64,000 nucleotides of DNA from Sipunculus nudus (lineage: Eukaryota; Annelida; Sipuncula; Golfingiida; Sipunculidae): contig CM049316.1 in NCBI GenBank assembly GCA_026874595.1, positions 70,957,176 through 71,021,175 of the forward strand, read 5' to 3'. The translations under genes and the position numbers were made by a program. This document shows, one piece after another, positions 24,201 through 36,200 of this stretch (position 1 is its first letter; every line of letters starts with the position of its first letter). The notes under the pieces are model-generated. The model ran no database searches. It had not been told where the DNA came from and saw only the letters and a list, made by a program, of their open reading frames with translations.

Positions 24201-27200
24201 TCCCTTGTTTCAATTTTGGCCTTTTGTGCAGGATATCTCCAAAGGTATTCAACACAGGAACTTCATTTCTTCAGTGCTATTGCATTATATTTACAAAATC
24301 TTGGTCAGGTTCAAAGATGGGTGATCTTGACCTACTTTTCAAGGTCACAGAGCTTAGTATAGAAAAAAACTTAGGAGCTTATTTCTCAGGAAGCATTTGG
24401 TGGATTGTTATGAAACATGGTATATACCTCTCCAATTTAAATTTAAAAATGATTATCAACTTTTGCTAATATTCTAGTTTCGCAATGCAATGCTTACAGA
24501 TACTGGCCTAATGTTTGGTCTGTGGGCGCATAATGACCACTTACAGATTGAGTTCGCGTTTCGTCCCAGTTAACCTATTTTTCACCATATGACAGATCCT
24601 GAACATAGAAAATTTCATGAAAGACAGAAATTTTCATGAAAAATGCACATATATGGACTTTTTTTCACAGTGCCTGCAGATACTGGCCTGATTTTTGGTG
24701 TGTTGCTTGATAATGACCCTTTACAGATCGAGTTTGCATTTTGCCCTTGTTGACCTACTTTTGACCATACAACACCTCCTGGACTTAAAAATTTTTACAA
24801 AATTTAACAAATGTTTCTAATTTGCCCCAGGCGGGGGCATTTGTGTTGTTCCGACACATCTAGTTTTTCTCTTTTTTTCAGACCTCAATGAAACTGTCAT
24901 CTGTTAACAGGGCACAAAATCGTAACCACTGGACCTGGAATCTTCAAACTTAATATCCAGGGAGGTTCCTGAAAAGTCTCTGTGAAAACATGAAATTAGG
25001 TCTCTGTTACCCATATCCTTTGTAGTAAGTACCCCTCAGAATAATTAAAAATTTGATACAAAACTCCAGTATCTGAATAACCAATGCATTGATCTCCATG
25101 ATTCTTTGCAGGCATATTGATCATGGAGTGTTCCATCAGTTCCTGTAAACTGGTGGCGCCACCTGTATTTTTTTCAATTTTTTAGGCATTATTCTCTATT
25201 TATGAGACCTTCAAATGAAGTGGTCATCTGTTAACATGCCACAAACTGTAACTGCTGTACCTAGAATCTTCTTACTTGACATCCAGGGAGACTAATGAAA
25301 AATCTCCTTGGAAACTTGAAATTAGGTTTCTGTTACCCATATTCTCCGAGCTATAGGGCTCATAAATACTCCCAAGAATAATTAAAAATTTGATACAAAC
25401 AAAAGCTCCAGTATCTGAATAACTAATGCCTTGATAGCCATGATTCTTTGGATATATATTGATCATGGAGTGTTTCATCAGTCCCCTGCAGACTGGTGGC
25501 ACTACCTGTTTTTTTTCTATTTATGAGACCTTCAAATGAAGTTGTCATCTGTCCAAAAGCCCACTGAAACCCATTTTTAAGGACTTTTCACAAAATTCAT
25601 GATTTGTTTGCACTCTGGCAGTCATTTTGCTCATTGTTCAACATTCCTTGAATTCAGCTGAGTGTCATGGCCCATGGGCCACTTGTTTTTCCATACATTT
25701 AGTTTTTCCTATCTCCAAGTAAATAAATTTGGACTGTGTGATTATTCAAATGTGCCTGGTTTAATTCATGCTATATATTTATTCATATTAATTTTTATGC
25801 TCATATATAAGTATATAAATTACCTTAGGATCAGTGTATATATATAGGGTAAGTGGTGAACATTGATTTATTGATGGATAATTCTTTTAAGTGTTTGTCT
25901 TATCTGAGTACCATGATGCACCCTTACACAATGATCTTCAATAATTCAGGATTATAAATTATCTTCTGGTTGCAATATGTCACTTACCAAGTGACTGCTG
26001 ATGTTATTGCAGTAAAGTGTGACAGGCACAGAGGATCATTGTATCCCCAGACAAAGTCGGGGGATACTATGTTTTCATGACGGTCCCGCCACCGCCCCTG
26101 CCGCATATAAATCTTGTTGGCGCGATAACTCAAAAAATAATTCACGGATCATTACCAAACTTGGTAAATGTATAGATATGTGTGAGAGGACAACGCCTAT
26201 TTAAAATGAGGTCATTACCTGTACTAGGAGAGTGTCCTTGACCTTAATGTATCCAATTTTGGGGAAAATCACACAATTTCTTAAATATCTCAAGGAATCT
26301 TGCATGGATTGATCCCAAAATCAAGTTGATCAAAGATTATAGATAGGGTTGTCATGTTCCAAAAACTGGTGGCCCCACCTATTACTCTTTACTTGTTTTC
26401 GTGCCGTTTAATACCCCCAAAATTGCCACTTGACAGTACTGTGAGCATTATAAGTCATAAACTAACGGACAGATTTCTTTTATATTATTCATATACATAG
26501 ATATTGGTTATGGGATGATGTTAATTTAAATTGGGGTCATAACCATTCCTATGAGAGTGGCCTTGACCTTGAATATTCCCATATTTGGTGAAATTTACAC
26601 AAAATCTTTAATATCTCAGTAAGGGATACATGGAATGAACCAAAAATCAAATTGACCGAAGATCTTGGATAGCTTTGTCTTTTTCAGAAGACAGGTGATG
26701 TTTAAACAGAATAACTTTGTAAGAATTTGAGGTACAGTCACCAAACCCACAGGTTTGATGCATCTTATCAACGGCTAGGTCAAGTTTGAACATGGATGAC
26801 CTTGATTTCTTTTTTTTCAAGGTCGCAGCGATAATGTTAAAATGAAATTACTGCAATAACTAAAAAATAATTGCTGGTACAGTCACCAAACTTACAGGTA
26901 AGATACATCTTTTCAAGGGCTGGGGGAAGGGGGGGGGGGGTAATTGTCTGGGGATACTATGGCACCTACAGTGATTGTGATTCTGTGTTAATTCATACCA
27001 TGTTTCTACAAAAAAAAAACCTGCTACCCATGTGATGCAAACTAATTTACGACAAAGACAAATAGCTGAGTACAAAATATAAGTATAAAATTAAACTTGA
27101 TATGCTTCTCTGAGCCTTCTCATCTTCTGCTCCTGTTATTTGTATAATTATATATTAATCTCACAGATCAGATGGCTCTGTTGACACCACATCATTATCT

Positions 27201-30200
27201 GTAATTTCACTTTATTCCTTAAAAGTACTCTCTTTCTGTCATGTTTATATAACATACTGCGTGCTGTTTTCATACATACATTATAACATCAATAGATGCA
27301 TATCACTGGTGGCTGCGGTTTCAGCAGTGTTGTGTGTTAACAAGTGTACCTGTATAAATAACTGTATTTGTACAGTATCACAACAACCAACATTGTAACA
27401 CTCCTATGTCACATAATTATTTTTCTCTATTTCTCTCTCTCTTTTCTGTTTATCTGTATCTCACTCTTTGGCTTGCCCTCTCATTTACTCTCTTGATCCC
27501 TGGCTTGCTATCTATCTTGTTCACTCTCTCACTCATTTACTCTCTCACTCATTTGCTTTTACTCTCATTCACTTTCTCTTTCTCTGTCTTGTTCTCTCAT
27601 TCATTCTTTTTTCTGACTTACTCTCTCATTCACTCTCTTGTTCGTTGGCTTGTTTGCTCATTCACTCTCTCACTCATTACTTTGCTTTAAATCTCTTTCA
27701 CTTTCTCACTTGCCTGCTTGTTCCCTGATATACCCTCTGCCCCACTCATTGGCTTGCTTACACATATTCACTCTCTCACTTGCTGTCTCACTCACCCTCT
27801 AATTCTGTGGTTTTTTTTCTCTCATTCACTCTCAGCTGCTGGCTTACTTTTTCATTCTCTGTCACAGTTGCTTGTTCTCTTATTCATTTGCTCACTTTCT
27901 GATTTACTCTCTTATTCACTTTTACTCTCTATGGCTCGCTGTCCCATACAGGCTCTTATTCAATATCAGTAGTACACTATCTTAAATTCTTTATCACACA
28001 CTCATTTACTTGTTTTAATTTATTCATTCCCTCACTTATTCCCTCACTCTCTCAGACTCATGAATACATTAACTTTTCACTCTGTTCTTCATATATTTAC
28101 TTCCTCTAATTTTCTTTTTTTCTCTCCTTTTCTCTCTCTTTCTTGCTTTCTCTCTTCCTCACTATCTTCCTCGACCTCTCTTGCTTTCTCTCTCTTTTTC
28201 ACCCTCTCTCTCTCTCTTTCTCTCTTGCCCTTTCTCTTTCTGTCTCTCTCTTGTTCTCTTGTCCTCTCTCTTTCTTTTGTTCTCTTGCTCCCTCTCTCTC
28301 TTTCTCACCTTCTCTCTCTCTCTCTTTTTCTCTCTCTCTTGCTCTATCTCTCTCTCTCTTGCTCTCTCTGTCTCTCTCTCTCTTGCTTTCTCTCTAGTCT
28401 TGCTCTCTTTCTCTTTCTTACCCTTTTTCTCACTCTCGCCTCTCTCTCATCCCAGCATGACTCTTACATCAGCATGTACATACAGACTAGGCTTGTGTTT
28501 TGTTTTCTCTTGTAACTGTGAACATTCTTGTTGTGTGCCTGGAAACCCTGTTATGTTGTCACCATCAGATAAAAAGTGATGCAGATAAGCAGCCTTAGAC
28601 CTACTTCAGAAACTGCGACACTGAAAGGGCCATTCAGTACATTTACAGCCTCTTTGTTTACAAACCCAAACCTTTGATGATGCTTAAAATCAAATTATCA
28701 TGATTTGAACACAAGTCTAAGATGGGTTTTATTAATGGATATGGGCTATATCTGTCCTTTAATTTTAGTATCACTGCCATCATTTACCAAGGATTTTATG
28801 GATTTTCACAAATGTCACTTTTACTATTAACCAATCAATTATCTTGCCTGAGTTTGATTCTTCAGAAAATCCATGTATATCTATTGAGGTCAGAGGTCAA
28901 CAGGCTAATCTGTGTGGTGTCGCCACAATTTCTTATAAGAAATATGATGGGTTTTTGCTTAAACTCACTATACATATTTACTCCACAATACCTATACCTT
29001 CTATTACTTCCACCAATAAACTACACCTTCAACACAAGATTAAGTGCTCTACTCAATATACAAGAAATTTTCTTTAGAACAGAGTTTTACTACAACTCAT
29101 TCTAACCAAAGTCTATAGGACTTTGGAACAAATAAGATAATAGATTTAAACACTGCAAGACCAGTAAATTACTAAAAATACTATATATCCAGAGATTTGC
29201 TAAAAACAAATCACCTGAATATATTTCAATTCAGGATCAAGATAATTCACACACCGCTAAGAACACAGTGTAGTAATTTAAACCATGACACAAATCAAAT
29301 GTAGAACAAAAACAGAAAATGCATAACATTACCTACTGCAGTGCCAACTCCATGTGTAGAATTAAACATCATAAACCCAAAATATACCTGTAGAACAACT
29401 TCTTTAGGGAAATCCCAATGCAAGCCACAACAGAAAAGAAGAAATTTTCTAATCAGTATCTGCATACATAGAAGACACAAAAGGTTCAGAATATAATATT
29501 CCCAATTAAAATCTCCCATGAAAGAGATATTCATAAATTCATAGTCCCAGTATACTTGGCCTTGAAACACAGTGGCAACACAAACAATCCTATTTATTTT
29601 TTTTCCATTTAATGCATTACAGAAAAAAATAAAATAATTGCTAGCATTATTACTGAGAAAATTTACAACGTACCTTTGCTAACCCAACATCATTACCACC
29701 CTACCTCACATAACCCCAATAGCACCCAAACACTCTGACTACTGCCATCATATATTGTTTTGTAGAGGCATTTGGGAAAGAGTGAAGACAAGCTTTAAGT
29801 AGCTTGCACTTAATCCCATTAATACTTGTATTATGTGACATATATGTGCATATCCACTTATTCAGTATCAATAAATATCTTAAACCAAAACATACGTATT
29901 TACTAATACTTAATAAAGTTTCTCACCTAAATTCAATTCTCAGCCAAATTTGCAAATATTGAATGAGGTCAGAGGTCACAAGATAGATAACAGTTGTAAC
30001 ATGTATTATGTGCTTTGAAGTTGTCCAATCTGATAACTTTACACATCTTATAGACATTATCATAAATGTATTAGTAAGTAAACCAAAAGAAACACCTATA
30101 ACTGCAGGCTATACACCATTTGTTTATGTTCATTTAACAAAAAACACAAATGCACCCACTCAAGGTTTGTGGTAAACATTACTTTGCAATAAATATGGGC

Positions 30201-33200
30201 TTCCTAACAGTCAACATGTCAACGCTACCATCCCCTTCCCTGCAGGGAGGTGGGGAGGTGCTGTTATGATTTTCGTAATTTGATGCCAGGCTTCCTGTAA
30301 CAGGAATCTGCCCATATATTATACAAGTTAACAAATTTTCTTGGTTCTGTGTGTCAGTCGTTGCTTCACGAGTATGTTTACACAGATGACATTTCAACTT
30401 CAGCAGCCTCTGGCAATCACAATGTAACATCTCCAGTCACATATTACCGTAATGCATTTTGTCAACGAGACATTGCAGGTCATGTTTATGAACAGCTTAC
30501 ACATATACAAGTTAATAAACCTACGTTGTGGATGATTTAGAAAAATATTGTGCTGTTTATTGAATGGAATACATCAGTTTGTGGCCAGGGTAGGCTAAAA
30601 ACCTGTAATTCTGACAGATAAGTAAAGGGTTGTTGTACTTGCTGTAAATCCCAGGAAAGACACCAGTATTGACATAATTTTGCCTCCACCTCTTGGCAAA
30701 TTATATAACTCATTCATAGGCTGAAAACTGTTAATTTAAAGCATAAATCTACTTTGCCAATTTCTGCATAAATAACAAAAATATATTAACTATTTTGATG
30801 TTTTGTTGTCTTGCTAGTCATCTGGGCAGGTTCTTATTTTTATTTATGTTGGGCTCTGGGCTATTTCTGTTTCTGTATTCAAGATTCCAAATTCTAGAAC
30901 ACTGTCATTACATATATAATATGGAACGTTACTCGAGGTTCATTTATTTTTTAGAATCGGTTTGATTGGTTTAACCACAGTCTTATCAGTTTAATGCCAG
31001 AGGTAATATTATTTCAGCCCTAGTACCCATGAGATTAAATTATCAGGCTCAATCGATATTTAAGGTAGGCATCTGAAGAACAAAAAAGGCCCAAGAATTA
31101 CTCTCACTTACTTGACTAGTATTTGAACTTTCCTTAAAACCAATATTTTACTGGTATCTTTCATAGACTTTATGAGCACATGATGTTTACATTTGATTAT
31201 GAAAAAAATTTATTTAAATCATAATTTTATATTCGGATCACCTGTTTCCATTGCAATTAAAAAAGTATTTAAAAGATATTATCATAAATAACCTTTGACC
31301 ATTTTGCAGATATTTTCATTGTAAAAAAAATCATAAATCCTTTTAAAAATGTTAAATAATATAGTCATCATATTAAGTGCAGTGATTAATAATGATCTTG
31401 TAAACAAATATTGATTCACTAAATAAAGACATTTTTATTTCTGGCTAAGTCACCAGCATTTAAACAATGTTTCATTATATTTATATGGATTTGCTTTATT
31501 GTCACCAGGTCATTGGTGTGTTTCAGGTATCTGGTGGAAATTTTGTCTAGGATTGTATTATTTTCTTATACAGCAGCCTTTAATAAGTGCTAAATTATAT
31601 CATCATACCTCGCAGGCTTCAATCACATTTATCACTCATCTTTGTTTCTTGTAGCCCGAACCTCCAGTTGTCAGACGTTTGACTCGTTGGATTTTGCTCG
31701 CTACTCAGATGATGGTGAGAAAGAAAATGACAAGCTTGCAGGTATGTTAGGCATGATGATCTTCATACCACCCAGTTTGTGGCACGCTTTCACAGACCTT
31801 GATTCAGTGAGCCACTCTGCTGTCTATTCCATGAATATTGAAAAAGCTTGCAAGTGTTCCATCCAAAATCAAAACTGCCAATTACATTCAACAAACAAAA
31901 TGTAAAATATACATTCTTCACACGCTGTCTGAACAAGAACACATGTGCACCAGACACGGGACTGGTTTATATGGCTTTATCTGATTGGTCGAATGCTCAG
32001 TTCCCTCCAGAAATGCTTAACATTTGGTGCAGTACTAAAACTAAATGTGCTCATTTGATTGGTTTGATTGTCTTGTTCATTTTTCATTAAATAGATGCTA
32101 GAACAGCTCATTGAATCAAGGTCTGTCACAGAGTGATAGAAGATGGTAGTATCACTCCTTAGTCACATGATCTTTCACATGACCACCACAGTGGTCTTTG
32201 CATGATCTATTAGGGCCCTACTCGAAAAATATAAACAAGTTTCTGTTACAGGAAAACCAGTTCTGTATATTATCTCCTTGTATTTATAACTCTATGGTTT
32301 CGGTTTAGATAGACAAAAGTTGTATTTAATATAATTAAATGAATTAATGATGAAAATACTATCAAAAGTAAGAGATATCCATCCCTGGCCACTTTGAGAC
32401 CTAGTTAGGTCATTATTATTTGTGACTGACCAATTAATAAGGCAATTATGATGAAAATAGACTGTTTCTTTGTGTTCTATAACATACCCACATGTCAAAC
32501 GACATGGACATACTGGATATGGGCATTTCCTCTTTAGTTATTCAAGGCTAAGGTTGGGAATATTAATTTCAAAACAGTTCTGAAAGACTGTTAATACCTC
32601 TAACTCTAACAGGCATCAAAAGTATCAATTAATAGAATAATTAACAAAATTGCACTACTTTGGCCCAATGTCAACATCATGCCAGTATAATTATCAAGTG
32701 GACATTTTTTGGCAAAACGGAAATCATCTCTGGAGATGGTTTCTCAGTTTTGATGAAAACCAGTTTTGATTTTGCAATAATAAAGTTAACAGTTTCCTGG
32801 AACCACGTGGGCCCTAAAAGTTCAAGTCAAGATGTCAAGCTGTGATTTAGACATGATATTTTGGCCACCCCTAGAGTCTGTAAAAAATGTTTTCCTTTTC
32901 CACAATTCAAGCTCTGGCGTAGATTTCTGCTTTCATCTATGCTTGAAGCAGAATTTGCACTAGCACTTGTATCAAAACATGTAATACATATTGATACCAC
33001 CTCATTATTGTATCCGCCAAAACAGAGTTTTGCAGATACTATGTTTTCAGTTGCACGCTGCCACCGCTGCCCCTGCTGCCACATAGGTTTCAGGAGAACT
33101 CCTCCGTAACCACTGGGCAGAATTTTTTAAAATTCGAAATTATGATCGGGTCATATGCGAACTGCTGCGCCCTCATTTTTGGTTGACCTCTGACCTTTCC

Positions 33201-36200
33201 TTTCTCCAGTGCGTCCACCTGTGCGTCTGTTTTGACACATTAACCTACATATCTTGGGACGCATTTGACTTATCAGGAAAACAACTTTACACAAATGTAG
33301 CCCTTGGATAGCTTTATATCATACACAAAACTGGTGGCACCACCTGCAACCATTTTTCGACAGTGTCCATCTGTTTGTTTGACTTGGGATAAAATCACTC
33401 ATGTCTTGGCAGTGGTTTGACTTATTCACCTGAAATTTGGCATGCACATACATCCTGGATAGCTTTCTTGATTTTATGACAGGTGGCGCCACCTACATTC
33501 ATGTTCATGCTGCAGACATCCCTGCTTATATCTCCAGACTGGTTTGACGTACCAACCTGAACTTTTGCATGTGTTTGGATCTTACTGAGCTCTTTATTCT
33601 ACAAGAAACTGGTGGTGCCATCTGCAACCATTTTTGCACGCCTCCATCTGTTTGTCTGCTGTGGGATAAAATCACTCATATCTCGCCAGTGGTTTGGCTT
33701 TTCCACCTGAAATTTTGCATGTGTATACATCCTGGATAGTTCCTCTTTTAAATAGCAGCTGGCGCCACCTACAATCATGATTATGTGGCAGACATCCATG
33801 CTAATATGTAACCCATCTAACACTATTTCCCCTTGCCACTCAATCCATGCCTCACTTCACCCGTCCTTTACCAGTATTCTAATTTTAATTTTATTTTGAA
33901 TATTAAAGAGAAGAAACATGAATAATGTATGAACACTTATTGTGTTCATGGTCAAGATTATTGATTTTATAGTGTCAGTAATTTATGTTGGGACAAGTAA
34001 AGCTTTGTTTCCATGTATGCGTAAATCTAGTACGTCTTGTACACACAAAAATCCCATCCCTCTTTTAAGATTAACTGTTTCCATATGTACGTTTTAATGT
34101 GCTCCACATGCATATCTGCAATAATGGACTGTATTGAAAGGGATCGGTGAGCGATTCATCGGTTTTGCAGATGGCAAAATTGCCTACACTTTCCAACATT
34201 GCCCAAGCGCCAGGTCACCAGGTGCATTTTAAATAAAATTGTGCATGCTTGCAGTTTCAAAAGAAGCATGCGAAAGTGTATCCACAAGAAAAATGTACAT
34301 ACTTATAGAAAATGCTTTTGCGGACGGCATACTATGGAGCGTAGGTACATCTTTTGCAGATATGATATTTGTGGATACATGGAAACACAGCTTTAAAGGT
34401 TAATATTACTTGTGTGATGGGCAAGCACTTTGAAAAGCTAATGTGGAGCCCGTAACTATTATTCAAATGTCTCTCAGCAACAGTTTAAGCTCTGTTCTCA
34501 GCTTGGTTTGAAACTGTTAATGTCTTGTTCCATTGCAGTATTTCAGGTTTTGTTCCAGTTCTTACACTGGTTACAGTATTTATAGAGGTTGAACCTGTGT
34601 GACATTTTCTTCTTCTTATGCTGTAATGAATCATTTAAACTTTGTTTTCAGTGTTGGAATTTGAGCTGCGCAAGGCCCAGGATACCATCAAATCATTACG
34701 TGCCTCGTTAACGAAGACTGCAGGTAACTTTCCATTGTTAATGAATGTATGAAAAATAGTGGTCCTTAATCAGGAGATACAATGATTAAACTGCATGGAG
34801 TGAAGCAGGGTTTAAGTTTTTCCTCTGTTATGTGTGGGTGTGGATGTGCTTGTGACAGATATATGAGGAACAGTTCCGTGAATTTAAATAAAACTTAGAA
34901 GTTGATAAACCATATTTGGTAGCCATCTTGGAAATCAATTCAGACTTTAAAAATAATTACCATCCTCTTTTTTCTAGCCAGGGGAAATTAAGGGAATTTA
35001 AGAAAATGCTTCAAATCAGGGAAAGTCAGAGAATATGAGCTGGATTCATTCTGATCATTCAAGACTTTAGGCCCTTCTCTTCTATTTATAGAATTATTTT
35101 GTACTCTTTATCAAGTGATGGGAGTGGGGAAATTTTCAAAAATACAACATTTTCACCTTTTTTTCAGAAGGAGAAAAACAGAAAGAAAGCCTTGGTAAAA
35201 TCTACAATAATCCCTGATGAGAAAGAAATTCAGTTAAAAGAAAAAGTGACACATTGTGTCTCTTGTCCAGACACCACATGCACTAGATGACTGGAAATAG
35301 GCTCTTTGTTACTGTATACACAAGTGCACATACATATTATGCATTTTGATATATTTACTTACTTTTTGGTGATACAGATCAAGAATGATTTGAAAACAAG
35401 AAACAGGTTAATTTTGCTGTACCTGTATTTTTCTAGGTTGTATTTAATCTTATCTGTCAGGGTCAAGCAAAGTAGATTCAGTTGTTGTCAGATTAATCAA
35501 TTATCCCATTAGTTCTTATCAGAGCCATTAATAATCATATCAGTCCTTTACCATTTATCATTTATAAAAGGTCAGTATCTGATAGTTAAATATAATTGAA
35601 AACCCAACTGAACATTTCAAGGCTTTATTAATCATGGCAGTAATAAGACAAGGGTAATCAAAGTCTGCATACAGTAGTCATCATCAGTCATGGGATGGAG
35701 TTATCATTATAGCTGGTAGTTCTTGGAAAGTCACAAGATGTGTACTGTACAGCAAAGCAAAGCTCATTGTCACAGCATGTGTGCTTATTTCATTATCAGC
35801 AGTCCCCTAGCCTGATACATCAGTCATAGATTAAGATTCACTGGGACACTGGAGTGATGGATAAAACAGATGCATTCTTTATAGTTACAGCCTGATACAG
35901 CTAATTTTAGCTCATGTGAGGTAATCTTGTGTTGATGGCTGCACACTTAATCAGAGCGCTGGCTTAAAGCATTATCTTTATTTCTTGTGACATAACAAAG
36001 ATGTTAAACATGAACATTGAATGATCTTGAGTACAGCTTTCACTTAAAGATAGTGTTATTCAAATATGAAATGATGCAAAAGAGTAAAATCTGTTAATTT
36101 ATGGCTGAATAAATTTTGTAAATATTGTATTAAACATGAAATATGCTTTGTTTTCAGTAATGATATATGACAAATTATTAATTGTCATTCATTACAGCAC

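Larger units (their letters stand above)
22292..24212 (+). mobile_element. Inner copy of the terminal-hairpin element
   Basis: The left hairpin at 22292-22320 matches that at 19071-19099 except for the loop. It is followed by ten or so GTCC/CCGT repeats (22340-22390). The right end (24178-24212) has CAGCTGAG, GACCCATAGGTC and CTTGTT. It sits between two diverged copies of a third repeat (21890-22290 and 24206-24440, sharing GGATATCTCCAAA and the GATGGGTGA region). It contains the endonuclease-like fragment at 23896-24140. Confidence 0.65.
20706..24865 (+). mobile_element. Inserted element with 178-bp tandem units, itself interrupted
   Basis: The left end has ATGCCCC...GGGGCAT inverted arms at 20709-20737, then TCCTTCCGTCC repeats. 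About six units of roughly 178 bases follow (20794-21872), each with CGCAATGCCTGCAGATATTG and GTTGACCTACTTTTGAC. The same units reappear at 24479-24800, and a GGCGGGGGCAT end lies at 24829-24840. The middle, 21873-24478, is other repeat sequence, so this copy was later entered by at least one more element. Confidence 0.65.
19071..25690 (+). mobile_element. Composite nested repeat, outer element with terminal hairpin
   Basis: The left end (19071-19099) is a 13-base stem with one mismatch and a GTA loop, read AGCTCAGCTGACT...CTGAGCT. A CCGTCC-rich stretch follows. Then come diverged units of about 330 bases, marked by AACAGGGCACAAAT at 19154, 19491, 19819, 20157, 20486 and again, degraded, at 24904 and 25232. 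The right end (25654-25690) has CAGCTGAG, the palindrome GGCCCATGGGCC and CTTGTT. The unit series is broken at about 20706 by other elements and resumes near 24866. No transposase was found, so the class is open: a non-autonomous DNA element or Helitron-like element is possible. Confidence 0.65.

Noticed and set aside
27406-28579. Leu/Ser-rich open frames up to 151 codons resembling membrane proteins
   Set aside because: They are read from CTCT/CTTT simple sequence in all three plus frames at once. This is not a gene.
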